Notes under the pieces: generated by a model
What the model was told of the DNA's origin: nothing
Database searches by the model: none
The model's input: the letters and a program-made list of their open reading frames with translations, nothing else
NCBI GenBank assembly: GCA_021730935.1
Contig: JAKFYJ010000018.1
Location: forward strand, 1-64,000
Direction of reading: 5' to 3'
DNA from: Elusimicrobiota bacterium
GTDB lineage: Bacteria; Elusimicrobiota; Elusimicrobia; 2-02-FULL-39-32
DNA: 64,000 nt
Position numbers and translations under genes: made by a program
Shown here: in pieces, positions 26,031 through 36,700 of the stretch
Position numbering within the stretch: position 1 is the stretch's first letter
Layout: the number at the start of each line of letters is the position of its first letter

Positions 26031-26926
26031 GCGCCCTTCCAGCGGTTGTGGATCCAGAGCCAGGCTTCCGGCCTCTCGCGGACCCAGGACTCCACGACGG
26101 CGTTCATCCTTTTCGTGGCCTGAATAATGTCAAGCTCGTTTACGGATAAATCGGACAAATCCAGAGGCGGGGCGACATGGACTTTGACGCGGTCTTCTTC
26201 GCGCCAGCAGTGGACAGGATGGACCGGAACGCCATAACGCAAGGCGAGGATGGCCGGAAGCGTGGTGGTGAACGCGTTTCTTCCGAAGAAGGGAATTTTG
26301 AGTCCGCCTTCTGTCACGCGGTGATCGATCAGGACCGCAAGCAGGTTTCCGTTCTTGAGCCACTTGATGGATTCCCGGACAGCATCTCTTGCGGGAATGA
26401 CCCTCACGCCTTCACAGCTCCTGATTTTTGTGACGAATTCATTGACGAAAGGGTTCTTCACCCTGCGGGCAACCACCGCGGTCCGGAACCCGGAGAAGGG
26501 CCAAATCTTGGCGCCCATTTCCCACGCGCCATAATGAGCCGTCACGATCAAGGCACCTTTCCCCTCTGCATAAGATTTCTTGAGGTGTTCCAAACCCTCA
26601 ATTTCGGAAAATGAAAACACTTCGTCGCGCGTCATCCCGGGAAGCTTCACGAATTCGGCCACGCCCGCGCCCAGATTTTCCCAGCATTTTCGGATGATGT
26701 CATCCGTCTGCCTGACGGAAATTTCTGAGATGCTCGCAAGAATGTTGCTCCGCGCGATTTCTTTTCTGGACCCCATCATGCGGTTGATCAGCCGCCCGAT
26801 TTTTCTGCCCGCCCACAAATTCCTGGTCCTGGAAAATGACCGGAGGAGCAAAGCCAAAAAGCGCACGCCGGCATATTCCAGACTATACTTGACGCGTTTT
26901 TTGAGACTCAGGGGCTGAACGCTCAT
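26027..26926 (-). CDS. LpxL/HtrB-like lysophospholipid/lipid A acyltransferase
   Basis: A 299-residue membrane-associated acyltransferase. The catalytic HYGAWE (H-x4-E) motif follows ALIVTA, and IDHRVTEGG and the C-terminal PEAWLWIHNRWK are family signatures of the lauroyl/myristoyl acyltransferases of lipid A. I start at the ATG at 26926, one base after the trmH stop; upstream ATGs lie within trmH. No lipid A biosynthesis genes are nearby, so the acceptor is uncertain. Confidence 0.87.
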   Translation of the reverse strand: MSVQPLSLKKRVKYSLEYAGVRFLALLLRSFSRTRNLWAGRKIGRLINRMMGSRKEIARSNILASISEISVRQTDDIIRKCWENLGAGVAEFVKLPGMTRDEVFSFSEIEGLEHLKKSYAEGKGALIVTAHYGAWEMGAKIWPFSGFRTAVVARRVKNPFVNEFVTKIRSCEGVRVIPARDAVRESIKWLKNGNLLAVLIDHRVTEGGLKIPFFGRNAFTTTLPAILALRYGVPVHPVHCWREEDRVKVHVAPPLDLSDLSVNELDIIQATKRMNAVVESWVRERPEAWLWIHNRWKGA

Positions 26927-26927
26927 C

Positions 26928-27668
26928 CTAAAACCGTCTCGCATAATTGTCGCAGAGAATCGCAGCGGCGGCGGAAACATTCAAAGATTCCGCTTTGCCA
27001 TAAGCCGGAATCCCGACGCAATCACGAGCCAGAGAGAGGATGGCTTTTGAGACGCCGTGAGATTCGCTTCCCAGCACCAGGATGCAGTTTTTCTCGAATG
27101 GGAATGCGTGAACATCTTTGCCTTTCGCTCCGGCGGCATAAACCGGAACGCCCGAATCTTTCAAAACAGAGTTCAGATCAACATAGTGTGCCTTCACCCT
27201 GCAGAAACTTCCCATGGAGGCCTGAATCACTTTGGGGTTATAAAAATCCGCCGAATCTTTTGAAGCCAAAATTTGTGTGTGGCCAAACCAATCCGCGGTG
27301 CGAAGGATCGTCCCGAGGTTCCCCGGATCAGAAACAGAGTCCAGAGCCAAAGTGAGGCCTTCAAACTTTTTGGGTTTTTCCTGAACGGGAATCTTCGCCA
27401 CAGCCATAACCGAATTGATCGTTTTGAACGCGCTCACAGACTCCAACTCGCTCTGAGAACACACGATTTTCTCCACGCTCCTGCCGTTCAATCGGGCCGC
27501 GCTCTCACGCAAAAAATCTTCGGCGCACAGGACCGTCTCCACCTGAAACTGCGAGCCCAAAAGTTCCAGAACGCTTTTCGTCCCCTCAACGGCAAAAAGT
27601 CCCTCTTCTTCGCGCCGTTTTTTCAGCTGAAGAGACTTGATGAGTTTTGCTTTGTTTTTTGAAAGCAA
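26928..27668 (-). CDS. TrmH/SpoU-family RNA 2'-O-methyltransferase
   Basis: A 246-residue SPOUT methyltransferase with an N-terminal RNA-binding domain. Motif 1 is NLGTILRTA, motif 2 LVLGSESHGVS and motif 3 IPAYGKAESLNVSAAAAIL, forming the trefoil-knot SAM site. It methylates a ribose in rRNA or tRNA; the exact nucleotide is not predictable. It sits in the operon FAS1-gpx-trmH-acyltransferase-patatin. Confidence 0.9.
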   Translation of the reverse strand: MLSKNKAKLIKSLQLKKRREEEGLFAVEGTKSVLELLGSQFQVETVLCAEDFLRESAARLNGRSVEKIVCSQSELESVSAFKTINSVMAVAKIPVQEKPKKFEGLTLALDSVSDPGNLGTILRTADWFGHTQILASKDSADFYNPKVIQASMGSFCRVKAHYVDLNSVLKDSGVPVYAAGAKGKDVHAFPFEKNCILVLGSESHGVSKAILSLARDCVGIPAYGKAESLNVSAAAAILCDNYARRF

Positions 27669-27688
27669 GGACGGCTCTCCGTGATTAT

Positions 27689-28276
27689 TTATTTCTTGTT
27701 CTCAGCCAGGGCTTGTTCGAGGATTTTCACGAGGCGGCCGCTGTCGGGAGACGTCACGGAACGGAACCGCTCGATCAATTTGCCGTTTCTGTCGATGATG
27801 AACTTTTCAAAATTCCAGCGGATCTTGCCGTCAAACTTCGGGTTGGCAGTTTCTGTGAGAAATTTAAAAAGCGGCTGAATTTCTTTCCCTGAGACGGGCC
27901 CTTTTTCAAACATGGGAAATTTTACGCTGAATTTCGTTGAGCAAAACGTTTGGATCTCGGCGTTTGTCCCGGGCTCCTGGCCGCCGTAATCATTGCTCGG
28001 AAACCCCAAAACCGCGAGTCCCTTGTCTTTGTATTTTTCGTAAATTTCCTCGAGGGCTTTATACTGTGAAGTGAACCCGCAGTGAGAGGCCGTGTTTACG
28101 ATCAAAAGAACTTTGCCTTTATATTCGCCCAAAGAAACTTCTTTTCCGTCGATGCTTTTGACCTTGAAATCATAGATGGACTGATTGGAAACTGCCATTT
28201 TATCCTCCGTCCGCCCGTGAGCCCCGCAAAAGAGACCCGTAATGAATATCGCCAACCCTTTGAACATTCTTTTCAT
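27689..28276 (-). CDS. Exported glutathione peroxidase-family protein
   Basis: A 195-residue thioredoxin-fold peroxidase with an N-terminal hydrophobic signal-like segment, so it may act in the periplasm. The peroxidatic Cys is in NTASHCGFT and WNFEKF carries the catalytic Trp-Asn. The second conserved block reads FPSNDYGGQEPG where many members have FPCNQF, so the Cys at that place is Ser; another Cys (QTFCST) could resolve. ATGA overlap with the upstream FAS1 gene. Confidence 0.88.
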   Translation of the reverse strand: MKRMFKGLAIFITGLFCGAHGRTEDKMAVSNQSIYDFKVKSIDGKEVSLGEYKGKVLLIVNTASHCGFTSQYKALEEIYEKYKDKGLAVLGFPSNDYGGQEPGTNAEIQTFCSTKFSVKFPMFEKGPVSGKEIQPLFKFLTETANPKFDGKIRWNFEKFIIDRNGKLIERFRSVTSPDSGRLVKILEQALAENKK

Positions 28277-28710
28277 GAAACCCTTTTTTCGTAATTATAA
28301 TAATTCGTGCGCGGCACGCAGTTCACGCGCCTCGGGACCAGAATTTGGTCGATAATGTGAATGTATCCGTTGGAACACTCGATGTCCTTTTTGAGGATGA
28401 TCGCCGCGTTCACCTGCACAGTCACGGCTTCAAGACAGACTTCTTTCCCGTGCAAAGTTTTCCGGAGCTTATAAGGCACAAGATCAATCGCTTTTATTTT
28501 CCCGGGAAGAATGTGATAAGTCACGATCTCCTTGCTGTGTTTCTGGAGCATTTTTTTGTCGTCCACGCAGTCACAGGCCTTGTTGTTGGGGACAAAAACG
28601 GTGAACTTTTTTGCGCCGGTCAATTTTTTCTGAACTTCGGCTTTGTGGATCAGGGCATAAAACTTGGAGCAGTCGCGGTTCGCTTTCAGGGTCTCGAGTA
28701 TGTCTTTCAT
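28273..28710 (-). CDS. Fasciclin (FAS1) domain protein
   Basis: A single FAS1 domain of 145 residues: FTVFVPNNKAC, the YHILPGKI block and NGYIHIIDQILVP at the end are the H1 and H2 conserved regions. FAS1 domains mediate adhesion. No signal peptide is visible, and several cysteines suggest it may be exported by another route or work inside. First gene of the five-gene minus-strand operon ending with patatin. Confidence 0.83.
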   Translation of the reverse strand: MKDILETLKANRDCSKFYALIHKAEVQKKLTGAKKFTVFVPNNKACDCVDDKKMLQKHSKEIVTYHILPGKIKAIDLVPYKLRKTLHGKEVCLEAVTVQVNAAIILKKDIECSNGYIHIIDQILVPRRVNCVPRTNYYNYEKRVS

Positions 28711-28768
28711 TATGGTGTCACCTCTGTTCTCATTCTATCATGAAATGTGCTTTAATTTAAACGATTAG

Positions 28769-29284
28769 ATGACGAAGGCGAGCCGAAAGATTCGAGTCAG
28801 CGACAAAATGCAGAAGGGATATGAATATGTCCTTTCGGAACCGGCCGGGAAAAATTTTGATCCTGAGTTTAAACCTCAGCTCACCCCGAAACAAATGCTC
28901 GCTCTCGGGATTTTCGGCGGCAAATACATGACGGACTGCGCCAATGAATTCCCCGCCGACTGGTTCAAAGACGCCAAACTCTGCCCTCAAAAACATGATC
29001 CTGCCCTCAATTATTTCGGAGTGAACGCCAGCCAGCCGCTTTCTGTCTGGCGGAACAACGGATGGATTCACCCCGCAGATCCCAGGGGATGGTTTCAGTG
29101 GTATTGCCGATATTTCATGGGGCGGCGGATTCCGGAATACGACAAGTCTCAGATTAAACGGTGGAAAGCCATCTCAAGGCACATCGCGCAGGTCAAAAAG
29201 AACTGCGCTCCAGGCGACACTTCTTGCCGGCCCCGCCAAAGACAGGCCCTCCTGCATTGGGCTTATGACAGCCGAAAAATATAG
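28769..29284 (+). CDS. Conserved hypothetical protein
   Basis: A compact 171-residue protein rich in Trp, Tyr, Arg and Pro (GYEYVLSEPAGKNFDPEF, DPRGWFQWYCRYFMGRR, RPRQRQALLHWAYDSRK). It looks like a strongly conserved family I know only as hypothetical in bacteria and some eukaryotes. The many basic and aromatic residues suggest nucleic-acid or nucleotide binding, which is inference. It is a single gene, divergent from the FAS1 operon. Confidence 0.65.
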   Translation: MTKASRKIRVSDKMQKGYEYVLSEPAGKNFDPEFKPQLTPKQMLALGIFGGKYMTDCANEFPADWFKDAKLCPQKHDPALNYFGVNASQPLSVWRNNGWIHPADPRGWFQWYCRYFMGRRIPEYDKSQIKRWKAISRHIAQVKKNCAPGDTSCRPRQRQALLHWAYDSRKI

Positions 29285-29297
29285 GTTCAATCATTTA

Positions 29298-32200
29298 TTA
29301 ATCTGAAAGTTCGCCCAGTTCCCGCAAAGCTTCCTTGAGACGGTCATTGTGTTTGCGGAGTTCCAGCCGAGACATCAGGCTGTAAGCGCAGGGAACGACG
29401 AAAAGAGTGAGCAAGGTTGAAACGGCCACTCCCCCAATGATCACGAGGGCCATCGGAACCCGAGTTTCAGCTCCGGGGCCCAAAGCGAGAGCGGGAGGCA
29501 CGGCCGCGGCAATGGTGGAGACGGAAGTCATGACGATGGGGCGAAGACGCACAGGACAGGCATCCATCAGAGCATCTTGAACGGGCAACCCCTGTTTGCG
29601 GCGCTCATTCGTGAAATCCACGAGCAGGATTGAATTTTTCTTGACGATGCCCATCAGGAGCACGATTCCGATCATGCTGAACATGTTGAGTGATTGGTGC
29701 GCGATCACCAGGGCAAGGACCGCGCCCGTGACGCTGAAAGGGAGAGCGATCAGCACCAGCACGGGATGAACGAAACTGTTGAATTGGGCTCCCAGGATCA
29801 TGTACGCGATGACGATGCCGAGGATGATGGCCACAAAAAGTCCCATGAAAGCTTCTTTGAAAGTTTCCGCCGTCCCTGAAAACACAAGTTTGACGCCTTC
29901 AGGCAAGATTTCCTTCCCGATTTTCTCCACTTGTTTGAGCGCGTCCGACTGAGATTTTCCGGGCGCGACATTGGCGAGCAAAGTGATGGCGCGAGAACGG
30001 TTTTGGCGGGTGATGCTCAAAAGGCTCTGTTTTTCCGTCACCTTGACCACGCGGGCCAGAGGCAAAACCTCTCCGCGGTTGTTGCGGACCCAGATTTTGT
30101 CGATGTCGGCTTTGCCTGTGCGGTCCTGGGGCCTGAATCGGACGCGGATGTCATAGCGGTGGCCGCCGCGCGAAAATTTGCCTGCCCGAAGGCCGCCCAG
30201 CGTCGCGTTCACGGCGTTTCCGATGGACGCGGCATTCACGCCCCGGAGAGCCGCCTCAGAACGGTCGGGCCAGATCTGAAATTCCGGCATCCCGAGTTTA
30301 TAATTGGAATTGACGTCCACCATAAACCCGCTCTGTTTCATCTTCTGCTGAAATTTTTCGCTCAGCTCCGCGAGCTGGTTCCAGTCCCGCCCCTGCAGAG
30401 TGAAATCCACAGGAAACCCGCTCTCCGCGCCTCCGCCTCCGACGGAAAGGTCCATCAGAATGGCCTTGGAGATTCCAGGAATTTTTCCCAAATCTTCCCG
30501 GAAAACGCCCATCAGTTCCTGCTGAGTAAACGGCTTTGCGCGTCCCGAGGGAACGGTGCGCTTTTTGGGTTCTTTCAAGGTGATAAAAGTGATGCCTGAA
30601 TTGATTTCGCCGCCTTCAAAACCGCCCACGGCAGTATAATACCGTTCCACTTCGCCTCTCGAAAGGATATAATCTTCCGCTTTTTTGAACACGCTGTCCG
30701 TGTATTCCAGCGAGGAGCCGACGGGAGTTTCCAGCTGGACCAAAAGCATGTTCTGGTCCTGCGGCGGCATGAGCTCTTTTTTTACAATCCCGAAAAGAAA
30801 TAGCGAACCGATGAAAATCGCAACTGAAATCAAAACAATTTTCCAGCGGTGAGAAAGGCACCGGGCAAGCAAAATTCTATATTTTTCCGTCGACCAGTCC
30901 ATGGCGTTGTCCACCGCTTTGGCCAAACCTTTGTGCTCGCCCACTTTGAGGAACTGCGAACACCTCATGGGGGCAAGCGTGAGGGCTTCAATCAATGAGA
31001 GCAGGACGGCCACGGAAATGGTGACGCCGAACTGAAGAAAATATTTCCCGATCACCCCTTTGACGAAGAGGACCGGCAGAAAAATAGCGAGGATGGCGAC
31101 GGAAGCGGCCATGGCTGGAAAATAAATTTCCCGGGCACCCACGAGAGCCGCTTTCACTTGCGGTTCGCCCTGTTCCCTGTGGCGGACGATGTTTTCCAGC
31201 ACCATGATGGCGTCATCCACGACGATCCCCACCACCAAAGTGAGACCCAGGAGCGTGAAGGTGTTTTGGGTGTATCCCAAAAAGTATAGCGCGACGAAAG
31301 TGCCCAAAATCGACGTGGGAATGGCCAAAATGATGTTGACGGCTGAACTCCAGGAACCCAAAAACAGCCAGCAGATGAGGGAGGTCAAAACAGAAGCGAG
31401 GATCAGGTTGAAGTTGAGTTCTTCGGTGGCTTGTTTGATGAATTGAGTGGCGTCGAAATTGACGGCGAGCACCATGCCTTGAGGCAAAGTTTTCTGAAGT
31501 TCTTCCACTCTCTGAACCACTCGTTTGCCCACTTCAACGGCGTTCGCGTTCCTCTGCTTCAAAATTCCAAGTCCCACCGCAATTTTCCCGTTCACCCTCG
31601 ATATGCCGCGAGGGTCGGAAAGACCATATTCAACATCAGCGATGTCTTTGAGGCGGAAAGGAGAATAAATCGGCCGGCCGTTCCGGTCCGAAATGATCAG
31701 GTTTTTGAGCTCGTCAATCGATTGGGCTTCCCCCATCACGCGCAAGTTCCATTCCTTCTGGTTCGTGGACAGATATCCTGCCGGGACCTCCGTATGCTCG
31801 GTGCGGATGGCGGAGAGAACATCGTCCACCGTGATCTCGCGGGACTGCATTTTTACGGGGTCCAGCCAGATGCGCACGGAAGGTTCAATAAACCCGCCCA
31901 GAAAAATGTCGCCCACGCCAGGCAGGGTCGTGAATTTATCTTTCACCTCGTCTTTGACATATTCCATCATGTCGCGGGTGGAACGGTCCCCGGAAAGGGA
32001 AATCCACATGAACGGCTGGTCGTCGGGGTTGAACTTGCTGATGACGGGCGGGTCCATGTCTTTCGGGAGCTCATATTGCGCCTGAGAAATTTTGCTCTGG
32101 ACTTCCTGCAAGGCAACATCCACATCGGTCTTGAGGTCAAACTCAATCGTGATCATGGCCTGACCTTGCCGGGTCACGGAACTGATTTTTTTGACGCCTT

Positions 32201-32423
32201 TGACGGAAGTCATGGAATCTTCGATGGTGTCGACCACTTCGGTTTCCATCACTTCGGGCGAGGCGCCCTCCCACTTTGAGGAAATGGTGAGCACGGGAAA
32301 ATCAACGTCCGGCAGCTGGCTCTTGCCGATCTGCATGAAAGCGATCGCGCCAAAGAGAATCATGGCGATCATGATCATCCACGCGAAAACGGGTTTTTTG
32401 ATGGATATGTCGGAAAGGATCAT
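29298..32423 (-). CDS. RND efflux pump inner-membrane subunit (HAE1/AcrB-like)
   Basis: A 1041-residue RND permease with the two-fold repeat of helices and large periplasmic domains. The proton-relay pair is in VGIVVDDAIMVLENIVRH of helix 4. Such pumps drive drug or lipid export with a membrane fusion protein and TolC, but neither partner gene is adjacent. TATAAT lies 10 nt upstream of the ATG. A second RND gene of a different subfamily is at the end of the window. Confidence 0.92.
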   Translation of the reverse strand: MILSDISIKKPVFAWMIMIAMILFGAIAFMQIGKSQLPDVDFPVLTISSKWEGASPEVMETEVVDTIEDSMTSVKGVKKISSVTRQGQAMITIEFDLKTDVDVALQEVQSKISQAQYELPKDMDPPVISKFNPDDQPFMWISLSGDRSTRDMMEYVKDEVKDKFTTLPGVGDIFLGGFIEPSVRIWLDPVKMQSREITVDDVLSAIRTEHTEVPAGYLSTNQKEWNLRVMGEAQSIDELKNLIISDRNGRPIYSPFRLKDIADVEYGLSDPRGISRVNGKIAVGLGILKQRNANAVEVGKRVVQRVEELQKTLPQGMVLAVNFDATQFIKQATEELNFNLILASVLTSLICWLFLGSWSSAVNIILAIPTSILGTFVALYFLGYTQNTFTLLGLTLVVGIVVDDAIMVLENIVRHREQGEPQVKAALVGAREIYFPAMAASVAILAIFLPVLFVKGVIGKYFLQFGVTISVAVLLSLIEALTLAPMRCSQFLKVGEHKGLAKAVDNAMDWSTEKYRILLARCLSHRWKIVLISVAIFIGSLFLFGIVKKELMPPQDQNMLLVQLETPVGSSLEYTDSVFKKAEDYILSRGEVERYYTAVGGFEGGEINSGITFITLKEPKKRTVPSGRAKPFTQQELMGVFREDLGKIPGISKAILMDLSVGGGGAESGFPVDFTLQGRDWNQLAELSEKFQQKMKQSGFMVDVNSNYKLGMPEFQIWPDRSEAALRGVNAASIGNAVNATLGGLRAGKFSRGGHRYDIRVRFRPQDRTGKADIDKIWVRNNRGEVLPLARVVKVTEKQSLLSITRQNRSRAITLLANVAPGKSQSDALKQVEKIGKEILPEGVKLVFSGTAETFKEAFMGLFVAIILGIVIAYMILGAQFNSFVHPVLVLIALPFSVTGAVLALVIAHQSLNMFSMIGIVLLMGIVKKNSILLVDFTNERRKQGLPVQDALMDACPVRLRPIVMTSVSTIAAAVPPALALGPGAETRVPMALVIIGGVAVSTLLTLFVVPCAYSLMSRLELRKHNDRLKEALRELGELSD

Positions 32424-32441
32424 AAGAAGTTAAATTATAAA

Positions 32442-33704
32442 TTAAATGGAGGAGCGATGATAGGCGGCTTCGATGGCGTCACAGGCGTTTTTGACCCCGT
32501 CTTCGGAACGGACCGTTTGTCCGATTTTCTCCGCGTTACCGAGGATGTCTTTGTCCCCCAAAATTTCTTCAAGGGCGCGGGAAAGAGTCGAAATGGAAAG
32601 ATGCTTTTTACGCAAAACTGTCCCGGCCCCGATCCGTTTTATCCTGTCCGCGTTGTCATATTGATCATGCGCAAAAGGCATCACAATTTCCGGCCGGCCA
32701 GAACGCAGGGCCTGGGCGGTGGTGCCGATGCCGCCCTGGTGCACGATGCCAGAGCATTTCGGGAAAAGCCAGTGATACGGCGCGGTTTTGACAGCCACAG
32801 CCTGCCTGGGATCAAGATCCATTTTGTCCGCCATGTCCCCCGCCACAAGAACGGCCCGCCGCCCCAAATTTCGGCAGGCGTCCTGGGCAATGTGATAAAA
32901 ATCGTCCGCGATATGAACCGCTGACGAGCCCAGAGTAAAACACACCGGAGACGGCCCTTCAGACAAGAATTCCTGCAGTCTTGGATCAACGCCCTGCCCC
33001 CCGATATCTTCATCATGAAACATAAACCCGCAGATTTGGGTTTTCTCGGGCCAATCCGGCTGAGGGTCCGCAAAGACTTTAGAGAAATGGCAGAGCACGC
33101 CATAAGGGGAATGTTGGCCTTCAAACAAAGGGTCCTTGCCTTCCGGCATCCCAAGGTCCCGCCTCAAGGCCCTCACAGGTTCGCTCCAGGAATGTGAAAT
33201 CTTCCTCAGGAATTTAAACAAAGGCCCGTTCACTTTGGGGCCGAACCGCCTCAACCCCGAAAGCCACGGGGCCGGGGCCAAAACCGGGGGATCATAAGCC
33301 GAGAAAAAAATCATGGGGGCGAGAGCTGTGGACATCCAAGGGATCCCCGTCTTCTCGGCAAAGACAGGCACGGCATAAGTGATGACATGAGAGAGCAGGA
33401 GGTCCGCGCCCGCCGCCGCGGCAGAAAGATCGTCGTATGCGTCCCGCAGGTGCGGCATGACATAATTGCGGATGACATGTTCTGATCCGTTCCTGTCGTC
33501 CATAATCTTGCGGAAATCTTCCGGTGAAAGATCTTTGTCCGGCCTCATGGGCGCAAACTCAATCCCTTGTCTTATGATGTCGCCGCGATATTTGGGAGAA
33601 GTCAGGATCACAGCCTTGTGCCCGCGCGCAATGAGGCCCTTGGCGAGAGGGAGATAAGGGTGAATGTCGCCGTAGGAGCCAAGCGTGGAAATGACGATTT
33701 TCAT
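32442..33704 (-). CDS. GT1-family glycosyltransferase (UGT-like)
   Basis: A 420-residue GT-B enzyme. The N-terminus (STLGSYGDIHPYLPLAKGLIARGH) and the C-terminal donor site HQGGIGTTAQALRSGRPEIV ... DQYDNA are the signature of GT1 enzymes acting on lipids, sterols or natural products. With hopanoid genes in the window a lipid or hopanoid acceptor is conceivable but unproved. It has an AGGAGG box about 14 nt upstream, further than usual. Confidence 0.87.
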   Translation of the reverse strand: MKIVISTLGSYGDIHPYLPLAKGLIARGHKAVILTSPKYRGDIIRQGIEFAPMRPDKDLSPEDFRKIMDDRNGSEHVIRNYVMPHLRDAYDDLSAAAAGADLLLSHVITYAVPVFAEKTGIPWMSTALAPMIFFSAYDPPVLAPAPWLSGLRRFGPKVNGPLFKFLRKISHSWSEPVRALRRDLGMPEGKDPLFEGQHSPYGVLCHFSKVFADPQPDWPEKTQICGFMFHDEDIGGQGVDPRLQEFLSEGPSPVCFTLGSSAVHIADDFYHIAQDACRNLGRRAVLVAGDMADKMDLDPRQAVAVKTAPYHWLFPKCSGIVHQGGIGTTAQALRSGRPEIVMPFAHDQYDNADRIKRIGAGTVLRKKHLSISTLSRALEEILGDKDILGNAEKIGQTVRSEDGVKNACDAIEAAYHRSSI

Positions 33705-33786
33705 GTGACCAAACGCACCCTCCTTGTTACAAAAAGTTTACATCTTTGTGAGGATTATTCAAGGTGTCCGGGGGTATGCTTGGGGT

Positions 33787-36700
33787 ATGAAGAACTGGAT
33801 ATGCAAGCCCGCAACTTTGATATTCGGACTGATGTTGGCCTCCAGCAACGCTATAAACGCGGCGGATTCCCCAGCCGTAAGGGCCTCCCGCCATCAGTTC
33901 CCACGGATCGCCAACCAGATCCAAAACTATAGCCCGAGTGACCAGACCCTTGCGGCGGCGGCATATTGGGACCTTTTGGTTATGGACGCGGAAGCGATTG
34001 CCAAAAAACCTTCGGCATTTGGGGAACTCGGCTCTTTAAGGACAAAGAATCCAAATATTATTACCTTGGGATATTTTTCATCCGCGGACATTGTCCCCGG
34101 TTCGATCAACACTCAGATTATCGGAAACTTCATCAAGCAACTTCAGAACGGCTGGTATTTCAAGGACACCGCCGGAAATAAAATAAATCTATACGAACTC
34201 ACCCCCAACAACTGGACGAACATGCTCAACCTGACCACAGGGGTGAATCAGTTCATGCCGGATTATCTTCAGCAGTCGGTGATTTCCACTGGAAAGCTGG
34301 ATGGGATATTCTACGATTGGATGAGCGCAAACGTTGCCTGGATCAACCACCGCACCCCCAATCCCAACGCCCCCCTGGACATCAACAATGACGGGCAGGC
34401 GGATTCTGACGCGGTCATTGACGCCCAATGGATCTCGGGGATGAACACCCTGCTGAACAACTCCCATAACGTTTATCCTGCGGATACAATTGTGATGGGC
34501 AACGGCGGCTGGCGGGAAGGAACGACGTTCGATCCAAAACTCAACGGAATGTTGATCGAACAGTTCCTGGCCGGAGAGTTAGGAAATCCCTCCTTTTATG
34601 GTTGGAGCGGGGTCATGAAGAGTTATCGCGATCATCTGGCGAACGGACTTCAACCCAACCTGACGATTCTCATGGGCAATCGTGATAGCGCGACAGATAC
34701 ATCCTTCATGCGTTTCACCTTGGCATCAACGCTGATGGGCGACGGATACTTCAGTTTCACAAACGGGGATAGCGTCCCCACCGGATCTCAAAGCGCGCCT
34801 TATGACAGCGTGCGTTGGTATGACGAATTTGCCGTCGACCTGTTGACCGGGCTTGCCTCCGAACCTTCTCTTCAACATAAGGGGTATCTCGGCATGCCTT
34901 TGTCTGAAGCATACAACCCCCTTTCGGTTTCAGAAAAACTTAACGCAACCCTTGACCTGGGAGGGACTCTTGCTCAAAACAAACCCTGGAGGCGGGATTT
35001 TGAGAACGGAATCGCACTCGTCAACCCCGCTCCGAATTCCGTTGTGATCAACCTCGGCAAGAGCTACAGAAAAATCAGCGGCGGAGTGGATCCTGTCTTT
35101 AACAACGGAGCCAGAATCACATCAATCACTCTGCCCTCGCGAAGCGGAGCGGTCCTCTTAAACGACACGCTACCCAACAATCAGGACACCCAGGCTCCGA
35201 ACGCCCCAAACAATCTCACTGCGACAGCCGTTTCTCAGACTCAGATTAACCTTGCATGGACCGCATCGAGCGACAACACAGGCGTCGCCGGGTATTTCAT
35301 CCTCCGAGATGGAACATTAATCGCCCGGACGGCAAATTTAACTTATCAGGATTTAAATCTGGACACAAGTAAGATTTACAGATATATCCTCGTGGCCTAC
35401 GATGCAAACGGCAATGTGTCGCTTCAATCAGCATCCGCCAGCAACGCAAATTTCAAAGACACCACTCCCCCTTCGCCTCCGGCGCGCCTGATCGCGACCC
35501 CTGTTTCTTCCACCGAGATCGACCTCACCTGGGACCCCTCAACGGACAATGTGGGCGTCAAAGGGTATTCAATCATCCGTGATGGCGTATTTACAGGAAA
35601 AACAGTCGTGGGGACTTCGTTCCAGGATACAGGATTAAATCCAGATCAAACCTATGTTTATACGGTCGTTGCTTTTGATGCCGTTTTTAATGCTTCAGCG
35701 CAATCAAATTCCGCCACAGCAAAAACACTTCCCATTGCCATGCCGAACCAAGCCCCCACAGCCAACGCCGGAGCGGATCAAACCATCACTCTCCCCAGCC
35801 AAGCTTCCATCTCAGGAACCGCTTCCGACGACGGTCTCCCCACACCTGCTTCTCTGTCGTATACCTGGACCAAGGTCAGTGGATCCGGAATCGTCACATT
35901 CGTCAATGACAAATCTCTCAACACTTCAGTCTCATTCTCCGCCGCAGGAACTTATGTCCTCAGACTCACCGCAAGCGACTCCGTTTTATCCACTTCAGAT
36001 GACATCACCATTATCGTGAACCCTGCTCCTCCCGTCAACCAAGCTCCCACAGTCAACGCAGGAGCGGACCAAACCATCACTCTCCCCAGCCAGGCTTCCA
36101 TATCGGGAACAGCTTCCGATGATGGTCTTCCCACTCCTGCTTCTCTCTCATACTCCTGGACCAAGGTCAGCGGATCTGGAATCGTCACATTCGCCAACGA
36201 CAAATCTCTCAACACTTCCGTCACATTCTCTGCCGCTGGAACTTATGTCCTCAGACTCACTGTCACAGATTCTCTGCTCTCAACCTCAGACGACATCACC
36301 ATCACCGTGAACCCTGCTCCTCCCGTCAACCAAGCCCCCACAGCCAATGCCGGAGCAGACCAAACCATCACTCTCCCCAGCCAAGCTTCCATCTCAGGAA
36401 CCGCTTCGGACGACAGTCTCCCCACACCTGCTTCTCTGTCTTATACCTGGACCAAGGTCAGCGGACCGGGAATCGTAACATTCGCGAACGACAAATCTCT
36501 CAACACTTCCGTCACATTCTCTGCCGCGGGAATTTATGTTCTCAGACTCACCGTCACAGACTCTCTGCTTTCAACCTCAGACGATATCACCATCACCGTG
36601 AACCCTGCTCCTCCCGTCAACCAAGCTCCCACAGTCAACGCAGGAGCGGACCAAACCATCACTCTCCCCAGCCAAGCTTCCATCTCAGGAACCGCTTCGG

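Noticed and set aside
29931-32279. Long plus-strand ORFs of up to 282 residues opposite the RND pump
   Set aside because: Antisense shadows of a well-supported RND gene; composition is unlike real proteins, and the same applies to shadows over shc, uup and the second RND gene.
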